From NCBI RefSeq assembly GCF_002288525.1, contig NZ_CP023068.1:682001-746000 (forward strand): 64,000 nucleotides of DNA, read 5' to 3'. Under the pieces are notes generated by a model that saw only the letters and a program-made list of their open reading frames with translations, ran no database searches and had not been told where the DNA came from. The DNA is from Sinorhizobium sojae CCBAU 05684 (GTDB taxonomy: Bacteria; Pseudomonadota; Alphaproteobacteria; Rhizobiales; Rhizobiaceae). Both the position numbers and the translations under genes were made by a program. This document shows, piece after piece, positions 41,449 to 49,813 of the stretch (position 1 is its first letter; the number at the start of each line of letters is the position of its first letter).

Positions 41449-43821
41449 ATGGGCGCAGCAGTCATTTGGTTCGAGAATGTGCAACGACACGACATCGCCA
41501 GAGTCGGCGGCAAGAACGCCTCGCTCGGAGAGATGATTGCCGCCCTGTCTTCATCCGGCATAGAGGTGCCGAACGGCTTTGCGACGACTGCCGTGGCCTA
41601 TTGGCGCTTTATAGACGCAAACGGGCTGCGGGCGCCGATCGGTGCACTGCTTCGGAAATGGGAGAGCGGCAAGACATCGCTCGCCGAAACGGGCGCTGCT
41701 ATCCGCAAAATCATCCTGGGCGGACGCTGGCCCACCGACGTCGAGGAGGAGATCATCACCGCCTATCGCAGCCTCTCGCGCATGCTGGATGTCGGGGAGG
41801 CATCGGTCGCCGTGCGTTCGAGCGCCACCGCGGAAGATCTGCCGACGGCGAGCTTTGCCGGACAGCAGGAGAGCTTTCTCAATGTCGTCGGCGAGGGAGC
41901 CCTAATGGATGCCTGCCGGCGCTGCTATGCTTCGCTCTTTACCGATCGCGCTATCAGCTACCGCAAGGCAAACGCCTTCGACCACATGAAAGTGGCTCTG
42001 TCCGTGGGCGTCCAGCAGATGGTTCGTTCCGATCTCGGCGGCGCCGGCGTCATGTTCTCGATCGAGACCGAGACCGGCTTCGACAAGGTCGTACTGATCA
42101 ACGCCGCTTGGGGGCTGGGCGAATACGTCGTCAAGGGCGTCGTCGATCCTGACGAATACCGCGCCTTCAAGCCGCTGCTCGCCGATTCGGCATGTGCGCC
42201 TATCATCCAGAAGAGACTCGGTACCAAGACCAGCAAACTAATCTATGGCGACTCCGGCGCGCCGACGCGCGGCGTTCCGACGTCGGCGGAAGAACAGGCG
42301 AGCCTTGTCTTGAGCGATGCCGAGATCTTGACGCTAGCGCGATGGGCGGTCGCGCTGGAGGAGCATTATGGCTGTCCGATGGATATCGAGTGGGCAAAGG
42401 ACGGCGACTGCCGGATTTACATCGTCCAGGCGCGGCCCGAAACGGTGCAGGCAAGAGCGGCGCCCGGCCTGCTCCCGACTTATCGTATCGGCAAGAAGGG
42501 CCGCCTCCTGGCAAAGGGATTGGCGATCGGCAATGGCATTGCTGCGGGGCCCGTGTGCCTGATCGACCGTCCCGAAGACATTGGCAAGTTCGTTGATGGC
42601 GCCATCCTCGTCACCACGACCACAGATCCCGATTGGGTGTCGGTGATGAAGCGCGCTTCAGCCATCGTCACCGACCATGGAGGCCGAACCTCCCATGCAG
42701 CGATCGTCAGCCGGGAGCTCGGCGTTCCGGCAATCGTCGGTGCGGAAAATGCGACAGAGGCGTTGCGCTCGGGCGACGTTGTGACGGTTTCCTGTGCCGA
42801 GGGTGACGAGGGCTTCATCTATGAGGGGCGTTCCGAGTTCAAGGCGGAGACGATCAGCCTCGCGGACATACCTGAGACGCGCACAAAGGTGATGCTCAAC
42901 CTCGCAGACCCGCAATCCGCCTCGCGCTGGTGGAGGTTTCCCGCCGACGGGATCGGATTGGCACGCATGGAATTCGTGATAACCAACGCCATTCAAATCC
43001 ACCCGATGGCGCTCGTGCACTTCGACCGGCTCAAGGATCGAACGGCTCAGGAGAGGATTGCCGCCTTGACCGCGGGTTATCCGGAAAAGACCGACTATTT
43101 CGTCGACCAGCTTTCCCAAGGGCTCGCCCGCCTCGCCGCTGTCGCCTATCCCAATCCGGTCATCGTCCGCATGAGCGATTTCAAGACCAACGAATATGCC
43201 GGACTTTGCGGCGGGGCGGAGTTCGAGCCGCAGGAAGAAAATCCGATGATCGGCTTCCGCGGCGCATCACGCTACTACTCGCCGAAATACCGCGACGGCT
43301 TTGCACTCGAATGCCGGGCGATCAAGCTGCTGCGCGAGACGATGGGCTTCCGCAACGTTGTCGTGATGATCCCGTTCTGTCGGTCTGTGACCGAGGCGGA
43401 AAAGGTGCTTGCCGTCATGGCCGAAAACGGCCTCAAGCGGGGAGTGGACGGCCTGGAAGTCTACGTTATGTGCGAGATCCCCTCAAACGTCGTCTTGGCG
43501 ACCGCCTTTGCGCGTGCTTTCGACGGCTTTTCGATAGGCTCCAACGATCTGACGCAACTCACGCTCGGGGTCGACCGCGACTCCGAAGATCTCGCCGCCT
43601 CCTTCAATGAGGAGGACGAGGCGGTGAAATGGATGATTGCCAAGGTCATCACCGATGCCAGGCAGGCCGGCACGAAGATCGGCCTGTGCGGCCAGGCGCC
43701 AAGCGACCATCCCAATTTTGCAGCCTTCCTGGTTGAATGCGGCATCAATTCCGTGTCCGTCACGCCTGACAGCTTCGTCGCGGTGAAGAAGGCCGTGGCG
43801 GCGGCGGAGAAGGCGAGGTAG
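41449..43821 (+). CDS. ppsA: Phosphoenolpyruvate synthase
   Basis: 790 residues from the ATG at 41449 (GGGAGAGACAG upstream), matching the usual length of about 790; the frame's long upstream extension is antisense to hsp20. The N-terminal ATP-grasp domain (KNASLGEM, VRSSATAEDLPTASFAGQQESFLNV) is followed by the phosphohistidine domain with catalytic His in GGRTSHAAIV and the PEP-binding C-terminus (SNDLTQLTLGVDRDS, GLCGQAPSDHP). It converts pyruvate and ATP to PEP, AMP and phosphate, opening gluconeogenesis. Expression from a FixK box suggests a role in carbon flux under low oxygen. Confidence 0.93.
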   Translation: MGAAVIWFENVQRHDIARVGGKNASLGEMIAALSSSGIEVPNGFATTAVAYWRFIDANGLRAPIGALLRKWESGKTSLAETGAAIRKIILGGRWPTDVEEEIITAYRSLSRMLDVGEASVAVRSSATAEDLPTASFAGQQESFLNVVGEGALMDACRRCYASLFTDRAISYRKANAFDHMKVALSVGVQQMVRSDLGGAGVMFSIETETGFDKVVLINAAWGLGEYVVKGVVDPDEYRAFKPLLADSACAPIIQKRLGTKTSKLIYGDSGAPTRGVPTSAEEQASLVLSDAEILTLARWAVALEEHYGCPMDIEWAKDGDCRIYIVQARPETVQARAAPGLLPTYRIGKKGRLLAKGLAIGNGIAAGPVCLIDRPEDIGKFVDGAILVTTTTDPDWVSVMKRASAIVTDHGGRTSHAAIVSRELGVPAIVGAENATEALRSGDVVTVSCAEGDEGFIYEGRSEFKAETISLADIPETRTKVMLNLADPQSASRWWRFPADGIGLARMEFVITNAIQIHPMALVHFDRLKDRTAQERIAALTAGYPEKTDYFVDQLSQGLARLAAVAYPNPVIVRMSDFKTNEYAGLCGGAEFEPQEENPMIGFRGASRYYSPKYRDGFALECRAIKLLRETMGFRNVVVMIPFCRSVTEAEKVLAVMAENGLKRGVDGLEVYVMCEIPSNVVLATAFARAFDGFSIGSNDLTQLTLGVDRDSEDLAASFNEEDEAVKWMIAKVITDARQAGTKIGLCGQAPSDHPNFAAFLVECGINSVSVTPDSFVAVKKAVAAAEKAR

Positions 43822-43869
43822 AAATCAGGAGGGTAAAGCCCACCCGGCGAAAGCCCTGCGGAGCAAGGA

Positions 43870-45492
43870 CTACGCCTGCATCGCAGCTTCGGACAAGGCT
43901 TCCTTCTGCGCTTCGGGAACTTCGGTCATCGTTGCCTCGGTCAGCAACAGCACACTTGCAACAGAAACTGCGTTTTCGAGCGCGACGCGAATGACCTTCG
44001 TCGGATCGACGATGCCGGCGGAGACCAGGTCGACATAGATTTTCCGACCCGCGTCGAAACCAAAATTGCCTTTGCCCTCCAGCATCTTGGCGACTACTAC
44101 ACCACCGTCGGTCGACGAATTTTCGGCGATCTGCCGGGCTGGCAGCTCCAGCGCCCGCCTGAGAATCTGGACGCCTGTGCGCTCGTCTCCCTCGCAGGCC
44201 TTTTCTTCTTCCTCGACAGCCCGGATGCAGCGTAGCAGGGCAAGCCCCCCACCGGGCAGGATGCCTTCGGCCACGGCGGCCTTGGTCGCACTGATCGCAT
44301 CGTCGAGCGCCTCCTTCTTCGACTTCAGCTCCGCCTCGGTTGCAGCACCCACCTTGATCACGGCAACGCCGCCTGAAAGCTTGGCCAGTCGCTCTTCGAG
44401 CTTCTCGCGATCGTAGCTGCTGGTGGTCGCCGCTATTTCTCGCCGTATCTGCTCCGCGCGCGCGCTGATCGCCTTCTTGTCTCCGGCCCCGCCGATGACC
44501 GTCGTTGTCTCTTTCGTGACGACGACCCGCTCGGCGCGGCCGAGCTGCTCGAAAGCGACGGTTTCAAGAGATATGCCCAGCTCCTCTGAGATGAGCTGGC
44601 CGCCCGTGAGAATGGCGATGTCCTGCAGCAGCGCTTTGCGGCGGTCTCCAAAGCCTGGCGCCTTGACCGCGCAATTCCTGAGCGTCCCGCGCATCTGGTT
44701 GACGATGAGCGTCGCCAGTGCTTCCGTCTCGACATCTTCGGCGATGATCAGCAGCGGTGTTCCGGATTTTGCGACGGCCTCCAGCAGTTGCACGCAGTCT
44801 TTGAGGGAGTTGATCTTGCGGTCGAAGAGGAGGATCGCCGCTCCTTCGAGGACGACCTCCATTCGCTCGGCGTCTGTGACGAAATAGGGTGAGATGTAAC
44901 CGCGATCGAACTGCATGCCCTCGACCACCTCGAGGATTGTTTCGGTCGATTTTGATTCCTCGACACTGATGACGCCGTCGTCTCCGACCTTTTCCATCGC
45001 CTCGCCAATCAGCGCGCCGATCTGCGTGTCATTGTGGGCGGAAATCGTCGCGACCTGTTCCTTCTCCCGCTTTTCCGAAACGGGACGGGAATTCCTCTTC
45101 AGTTCGGCGACGGCACGTTTCAGAGCCCGGTCGAGTCCGTGCTTGATGTCGATGGCGCTCGCGCCCGCGACGACGTTTCGCAGACCATCGGAGAAGATCG
45201 CTTGGGCGAGGATGGTCGACGTGGTCGTCCCGTCGCCAACAATTTCCCCGGTCTTTTCCGCTGCCTGCCGCAGCATCCGCGCCCCAAGATTTTCTTCCGG
45301 ATCCTTGAGATCGAACTCCTTGGCGATCGTCACGCCGTCATTGCAGACGATCGGGGTTCCCCACTTTCGTTCGATCAGGACGGCCTTCGAGCGGGGGCCG
45401 AGCGTGACGCGTACCGCATCCGCCAGTTGCGTGGTGCCCCTCAAGATCTTCTCTCGGGCTGCAGAATGGAAAAGCACTTGCTTGTGAGCCAT
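43870..45492 (-). CDS. groEL: GroEL-type chaperonin, divergent paralogue without GroES
   Basis: 540 residues, full-length chaperonin with ATP-binding [12 protein letters not shown] and [11 protein letters not shown] and normal apical and equatorial domains. The C-terminus ([18 protein letters not shown]) lacks the Gly-Gly-Met repeats of housekeeping GroEL, and no groES gene is adjacent. Rhizobia often carry several groEL copies. Two FixK boxes lie upstream, one with the right geometry, and a RIME element occupies the predicted 5' leader. It probably is a condition-specific chaperonin for low oxygen. Confidence 0.93.
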   Translation of the reverse strand: MAHKQVLFHSAAREKILRGTTQLADAVRVTLGPRSKAVLIERKWGTPIVCNDGVTIAKEFDLKDPEENLGARMLRQAAEKTGEIVGDGTTTSTILAQAIFSDGLRNVVAGASAIDIKHGLDRALKRAVAELKRNSRPVSEKREKEQVATISAHNDTQIGALIGEAMEKVGDDGVISVEESKSTETILEVVEGMQFDRGYISPYFVTDAERMEVVLEGAAILLFDRKINSLKDCVQLLEAVAKSGTPLLIIAEDVETEALATLIVNQMRGTLRNCAVKAPGFGDRRKALLQDIAILTGGQLISEELGISLETVAFEQLGRAERVVVTKETTTVIGGAGDKKAISARAEQIRREIAATTSSYDREKLEERLAKLSGGVAVIKVGAATEAELKSKKEALDDAISATKAAVAEGILPGGGLALLRCIRAVEEEEKACEGDERTGVQILRRALELPARQIAENSSTDGGVVVAKMLEGKGNFGFDAGRKIYVDLVSAGIVDPTKVIRVALENAVSVASVLLLTEATMTEVPEAQKEALSEAAMQA

Positions 45493-45517
45493 GTTCCCAC
45501 ACTCCGTTCCCTATAGT

Positions 45518-45620
45518 GCATCTGCCCGAAAATCGCACCCGACTTTCAGAAGGCTCGATGCGCAGGTTCAAAGAGTCACAGCGACCCTTGCGCCTGTGGA
45601 AAGACGCGCGGCGCTGTAAT
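45518..45620. repeat. RIME-type palindromic element in the groEL leader
   Basis: About 103 bases, from gcatctgcccgaaaatcg to gcgcggcgctgtaat, closely similar over its length to the element at 55264-55365. It lies between the groEL start codon and the predicted FixK-dependent transcription start near 45615, so the leader mRNA would carry both hairpins. Confidence 0.75.
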
Positions 45621-45648
45621 GCTTTTAACGCAGGGTGAAAACGGCGCT

Positions 45649-45662
45649 TTGACGCGCGTCAA
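45649..45662 (-). promoter_or_regulatory. FixK/FNR box upstream of groEL
   Basis: TTGACGCGCGTCAA is a perfect palindrome. On the minus strand TAAAAG at 45627-45622 lies 21 bases away and may serve as -10. Confidence 0.75.
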
Positions 45663-45693
45663 ACCGGCATGCGGTCGACTCGCGGCCGATGCC

Positions 45694-45707
45694 TTGACGC
45701 CGGTCAA
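45694..45707 (+). promoter_or_regulatory. FixK/FNR box upstream of the deleted Usp gene
   Basis: TTGACGCCGGTCAA is a perfect palindrome. TATTCT at 45731-45736 lies 23 bases downstream and the ATG of the Usp remnant is at 45767. The promoter seems intact although the gene behind it is broken; it may now serve the kinase-like gene at 46028. Confidence 0.78.
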
Positions 45708-45766
45708 GGCAGGTGGCGCGGTCGATGACTTATTCTCGGGAGTGACGAAGAATTGGGGTCACTGCG

Positions 45767-45969
45767 ATGATCTACAACACAATACTGGTACACCTCGGCA
45801 TCCATGACGGCGCAGCACGGCAGTTGAAGTTCGCCCGTGAGCTCGCCTTCCGCTTCGACGCGAATCTGATCGGCTTCGCCGCGGGCGATGTCCATCCGAT
45901 CACCTGTTGGGAGGCGTGACCCGCTCGCTGCTCAAGGAAGGAACCCTGAACCACCTGATGTCGGCTTGA
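45767..45969 (+). pseudogene. Universal stress protein remnant with large internal deletion
   Basis: The first ~45 codons (MIYNTILVHLGIHDGAARQL, then RFDANLIGFAAG) match the N-terminus of a Usp protein. The next bases encode, in another frame, LLGGVTRSLLKEGTLNHLMSA and a stop at 45967-45969, which matches the usual C-terminal end (GGVTR...PVLMS). About 200 residues in between are missing, and the junction is out of frame, so translation stops at 45917-45919 after 50 residues. This is a deletion remnant. The upstream FixK-type promoter is still in place. Confidence 0.8.
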
Positions 45970-46027
45970 GTGCCGAGTGAACGATGTGACGTCCCGAGCG
46001 TTGATGGAGGGGAGCAGGACTGGAACG

Positions 46028-47035
46028 ATGACGGCACTGAGCGCCAAGGTGCGATTCCTCGCCGACCCGGCGTCCTATCCCGAGTCCCCGGGGCGGATTT
46101 TGGCGAGGGAAACCCATATGTCCTGGGTATTCATCGCGGATCGCCGGGTGCTGAAGCTGAAGAAGCCGGTGAAGCGAGCCTATCTGGATTTCAGCACGAT
46201 CGCAGCACGAGAATTCTATTGTAACGAGGAACTCCGGCTGAACCGGCGGCTGGCCGGCGATACCTATCTCGCCGTCAGACCGCTTTATAGCAGCGAAGAG
46301 GGCGATCTGACATTCGAGCCGACTGAGCGCGTCGTCGATTGGCTCGTTGAGATGCGGCGGCTTCCGAGCGACGAAATGCTGGATGCCCGCATCGAGGCAA
46401 AGCGGATTACGCCCGACGAGATAGCCGGCATCGCCTGCCGGCTTGCCCGCTTCTACCATAACCGCACGCCGGAAATCGCCGACGGTCCGGCCTATATCCG
46501 GCATCTGCTCGAAGAACAGGAGATCAATCGGGAGATGCTCCTTCGCCAGGAATTCGACCTGGCGGCCGTCGGAATCGATGCGTTGATTGCTTGGGTCGGC
46601 TCGGGGCTCTGTGACATGCGCGTTCTCATCGAAGCGCGCATAGCGCAAGGTCGGATCGTAGAAGGGCATGGGGACCTCAGGCCGGAGCATGTCTGCCTGA
46701 TCAACCCGCCCCAGGTTATCGACTGTCTCGAGTTCAATCGCGACATGCGGATCATCGACCCCTATGACGAGATGAACTATCTGGGGCTCGAATGCGAGGT
46801 GTTGGGAGCCGGTTGGATCACGCCGCTGCTTCTGTCCGCGCTCGATGAAGTGCTTGGCGAACGACCGGACGATCGCCTGATCGCTCTCTTGGGCGGTTTT
46901 CGTGCGTTGCTGAGGGCCAGGCTCTGCCTTGTTCATCTGCTCGAGCACCCAGTGCGCGAAGCCGAGAAGTGGCGCCCATTGGCGCTCGCCTACCTCGGTG
47001 CCGCCCGGCAGCGCATGTCACTCGTCGTCGCCTAG
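46028..47035 (+). CDS. APH-like kinase-domain protein (paralogue of the N-terminal half of the 23757 gene)
   Basis: 335 residues from the ATG at 46028 (AGGAC upstream; a GTG at 45977 and ATG at 46004 are alternatives). It shares with the fusion protein at 23757 the N-terminal VFIADRRVLKLKKPVKRAYLDFST pattern, the catalytic loop EGHGDLRPEHVCLI and the metal-binding VIDCLEFNRDMR. The C-terminal P-loop kinase domain is absent. The phosphorylated substrate is unknown. It converges on the prs gene with an 18-base overlap at the 3' end and probably uses the FixK promoter left by the deleted Usp gene. Confidence 0.75.
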   Translation: MTALSAKVRFLADPASYPESPGRILARETHMSWVFIADRRVLKLKKPVKRAYLDFSTIAAREFYCNEELRLNRRLAGDTYLAVRPLYSSEEGDLTFEPTERVVDWLVEMRRLPSDEMLDARIEAKRITPDEIAGIACRLARFYHNRTPEIADGPAYIRHLLEEQEINREMLLRQEFDLAAVGIDALIAWVGSGLCDMRVLIEARIAQGRIVEGHGDLRPEHVCLINPPQVIDCLEFNRDMRIIDPYDEMNYLGLECEVLGAGWITPLLLSALDEVLGERPDDRLIALLGGFRALLRARLCLVHLLEHPVREAEKWRPLALAYLGAARQRMSLVVA

Positions 47036-47995
47036 GAGCACGGAGATCGAGCCGCCGTCGGAAAGCCGGCGGATGGCCTCGGCAAAAAGCGGAGCGCTTG
47101 CGATCACCTCGACAGAGGATTGGAGGAGGTCCCTTTCAAGCGGGAAGGGAGCCACGGAATCCGTCACAATGGTCTTTTCGATAGCGGGATGCGCCAGCGC
47201 CGCTTCCGCGCCCTTCCCGAAGAGGCCATGGGTCACCACGGCGTAAACGGCCTTGGCGCCTCGTTGTCGGCACGCCTCTGCGGCCCTCAGCATCGTGCCG
47301 CCGGTGCTGATCATGTCGTCCACGATGAAGACGGTCGCGTTCTCGACCTCTCCGGCAAAGAGTTCGCCGGAAACTATGCCTCGGCTGCGGCGCTTTTCAA
47401 GCAGGCCGAACAGCGCGGCCTTTCCGGACAGTCGCTCATACGCCTCCTTCAGCAGTTGCGCACGCTTAACGCCACCGCTGTCGGGAGAGAAAATCGCAAC
47501 CGGCCCTTCGGGAGTTTTTTGCGCGATGCGTGACGCTAACATGCCCTTCGCGCTGAGATGTATGGTGCGGCAGCGGAAAGCGTTCTGAAACGCCGCGATA
47601 TTGTGGACGTCGAATGCCACGAACTGATCGGTGCCGACGGCTTCGAAGATTTCAGCCACATAGCGCGTGGTCAAGGGATCACGCGCCTTGGTTTGCCGGT
47701 CCTTGCGTGCATAGGCAAGGTACGGGACGACAGCGGTAACCCGCGAGGCGCCGTTTTCGCGGCATGCGGCAATGAAGAAAAGCAGCTTCAGGAGCTTGTC
47801 ATTGACCGAACCATCCCTATTGCCGTTGAGCGCATGGATGACGAAGACATCCTCGCCCCGCACGCTCACGAGCGGACGCGCCTTGTGTTCGCCATCCTCG
47901 AAATCGCGTTCTTCGTGCGCAGCGAGGGTGATGCCGGCGTTCGCGGCGATTTCCTGTCCGAGAGGTCTCGTTCCGTTCAGTGCAAAGATACGCAT
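47018..47995 (-). CDS. prs: Ribose-phosphate pyrophosphokinase-like protein (PRPP synthetase)
   Basis: 325 residues from the ATG at 47995; no strong ribosome-binding site is visible and an ATG at 48007 is possible. YARKDRQTKARDPLTTRYVAEIFE, the FDVHNIAAFQNAF metal-binding loop, SPDSGG and the PRPP-loop VFIVDDMISTGGT identify the family, which makes PRPP from ribose 5-phosphate and ATP. It differs from housekeeping Prs in several of these motifs and is likely a second copy. It lies divergent from the CBS-BON gene whose FixK box (48070) is in the shared gap. Confidence 0.85.
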   Translation of the reverse strand: MRIFALNGTRPLGQEIAANAGITLAAHEERDFEDGEHKARPLVSVRGEDVFVIHALNGNRDGSVNDKLLKLLFFIAACRENGASRVTAVVPYLAYARKDRQTKARDPLTTRYVAEIFEAVGTDQFVAFDVHNIAAFQNAFRCRTIHLSAKGMLASRIAQKTPEGPVAIFSPDSGGVKRAQLLKEAYERLSGKAALFGLLEKRRSRGIVSGELFAGEVENATVFIVDDMISTGGTMLRAAEACRQRGAKAVYAVVTHGLFGKGAEAALAHPAIEKTIVTDSVAPFPLERDLLQSSVEVIASAPLFAEAIRRLSDGGSISVLLGDDE

Positions 47996-48069
47996 GGGCA
48001 ACACCATCAAAGGTCCGACGAGTTTCTCGACCGTGGTCAACGGCACCTGGGCACAGTCGAAGCTCGCAA

Positions 48070-48083
48070 TTGACCCGCGTCAA
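48070..48083 (+). promoter_or_regulatory. FixK/FNR box with strong -10 upstream of the CBS-BON gene
   Basis: TTGACCCGCGTCAA is a perfect palindrome. TATACT at 48105-48110 is 21 bases downstream, giving a start near 48117 and the box at -41. It is the best-formed promoter of the set. It could also act on the divergent prs gene. Confidence 0.85.
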
Positions 48084-48144
48084 TCCTGGCTTGCGCGGGG
48101 CGGCTATACTGGAAACGTCGATCTGGCGCGGGAGTTGCAAAGCG

Positions 48145-48804
48145 ATGCAGGCAAAGGATTTCATGACCCAAGGCGTCATCAGCATAAGCCCCGAGCATAG
48201 CGTCAGTCATGCCGCGCGCATCATGCTCGAAAACCACATCAGCGGTCTGCTTGTCCGCGACGATGAAGGAAAGCTCCTCGGCGTCCTGTCCGAAGGCGAC
48301 CTCCTGAGGCGCGCCGAGCTGGGGCCGGCCGCCTGGAGGAGTTCGACGGAGAAACATTACGCTTCGGCGGAGAGCTTCACGAGGAGCCACAGCTGGCGCG
48401 TCGGAGACGTCATGACCCGGCAACTCGTCACGGTCGGCGAGGATACGCCGCTCGACCGCGTCGCCGCCATCATGGCGGTCAACGAGGTCAACCGCGTTCC
48501 GGTCATGCAAGGCGAAAAGACCGTCGGCATCATCACCCGCAGCGATATCTTGCGCGCGATTGCCAGATCCGTGCCTGATATCACGGCAGCCGGGGAGCAG
48601 GCGAAGCGGCGAGCCGTACTCACGCGGCTGTCGGACGATCTCGGACTTGATCGAGAGAGCATAGACGTCACCGTCGAGGATGGTATCGTCTGCCTATGGG
48701 GCGAGGTCGAGAGCGAGGCCAAACGCGAGGCAGCCCGAGTCGTGGCCGAAAAGATCGGCGGTGTCGGCTGCGTCCAGAACCGGCTTCGTGTTGCTCAGAG
48801 CTGA
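48145..48804 (+). CDS. CBS-domain pair plus BON domain protein
   Basis: 219 residues from the ATG at 48145 (GGGAG 10 bases upstream). Two CBS domains (about 1-65 and 85-145: MQAKDFMTQGVISISPEHSV and VGDVMTRQLVTVGEDTPLDR) are followed by a BON domain (about 155-217: IDVTVEDGIVCLWGEVESEAKREAA). CBS pairs bind adenosine nucleotides and report energy state; BON domains associate with membranes or ligands. Similar CBS proteins are DosR-controlled in mycobacteria. PfkB follows after 9 bases, in the same operon. Confidence 0.88.
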   Translation: MQAKDFMTQGVISISPEHSVSHAARIMLENHISGLLVRDDEGKLLGVLSEGDLLRRAELGPAAWRSSTEKHYASAESFTRSHSWRVGDVMTRQLVTVGEDTPLDRVAAIMAVNEVNRVPVMQGEKTVGIITRSDILRAIARSVPDITAAGEQAKRRAVLTRLSDDLGLDRESIDVTVEDGIVCLWGEVESEAKREAARVVAEKIGGVGCVQNRLRVAQS

Positions 48805-48813
48805 GGACATTCG

Positions 48814-49758
48814 ATGACGGAAACCAGACCGAGGTCCGCACTGGCGGTCGCGCTCAACCCGACCATCGACCTATCGAGCGAAGTCGACCGCGTGCAGCCG
48901 ACCCGAAAGATGCGGACGCGCAACGAGCGCCGCCAGGCCGGTGGCGGCGGTGTAAACGTGGCGCGGGTCATTGCCGAACTCGGCGGTCGGCCCGAACTTC
49001 TGGTCCTGACCGGTGGCGCAACGGGTGCAATGCTCGAGGACTGGCTGAGGATGCTGCCGATCGATCTGCACGTGGTGCCGATCGCCGAACCCACGCGAAT
49101 TGCCTTCATGGTGCAGGAAAAGGAGAGCGGGTTCGAATATCGCTTTGTTCCGGAAGGACCGGAAGTGTCGAAGGAGAGCCTCGCTGATGCCTTGAAGGTT
49201 GTGGTGGGCTTCAAGGGCGATTTCGTCATCGCGAGCGGCAGCCTGCCGCGAGGGGCCCCGGGCGACACCTACGCGCGGATGGCCGAAGCGGCGGCTGAAA
49301 ACGGCGCCAAGGTTCTTCTGGATTGTCCGGGATCGACCTTGCGCGAGACCTTGGGCAAGGCTCCCATCCTGCTGGTGAAGCCGAGCATCGGAGAGCTGGA
49401 GACGCTGGTCGGACGCCGTCTCAACGAACAGGGAGTCGGTGAAGCGGCGGCGACGCTGGTCAAGGATGGCGCCGCCGAATACGTCGCGGTCACCATGGGT
49501 CGGGAGGGCGCCTGGCTAGCCGGTCCGAACGGAATCCTGCGCGTGCCCTCGAAACATGTGGTCGTACAATCCGCCGTGGGGGCGGGCGACAGCTTTGTCG
49601 GGGCGCTGTCCTGGTTCCTGATGCAGGGCAAATCGATGGAAGATGCGTTCCGCTTCGGGGTGGCCGCAGGTGCTGCCGCCGCGATGACACCCGGCACCGA
49701 GCTTTGCCGGCGCGACGATGTATTCGCCATCTACGGCGCCGAGGCAGGGGGGGCCTGA
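48814..49758 (+). CDS. pfkB: PfkB-family sugar-phosphate kinase (phosphofructokinase II type)
   Basis: 314 residues. The N-terminal ALNPTIDLSSEVDRV, the GGGGVNVARV glycine motif and the C-terminal SAVGAGDSFVGA with catalytic Asp are diagnostic of PfkB enzymes, most like 6-phosphofructokinase II or tagatose-6-phosphate/1-phosphofructokinase. It starts 9 bases after the CBS-BON stop, so it shares the FixK promoter at 48070. Rhizobia normally use the Entner-Doudoroff route, so a microoxically expressed PfkB next to PEP synthase is of interest. Confidence 0.88.
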   Translation: MTETRPRSALAVALNPTIDLSSEVDRVQPTRKMRTRNERRQAGGGGVNVARVIAELGGRPELLVLTGGATGAMLEDWLRMLPIDLHVVPIAEPTRIAFMVQEKESGFEYRFVPEGPEVSKESLADALKVVVGFKGDFVIASGSLPRGAPGDTYARMAEAAAENGAKVLLDCPGSTLRETLGKAPILLVKPSIGELETLVGRRLNEQGVGEAAATLVKDGAAEYVAVTMGREGAWLAGPNGILRVPSKHVVVQSAVGAGDSFVGALSWFLMQGKSMEDAFRFGVAAGAAAAMTPGTELCRRDDVFAIYGAEAGGA

Positions 49759-49813
49759 TCGCCCTGCGATCGAAGGCGGACGGGCTTGTGTACCACCCGT
49801 GGGGTCATTTCTC

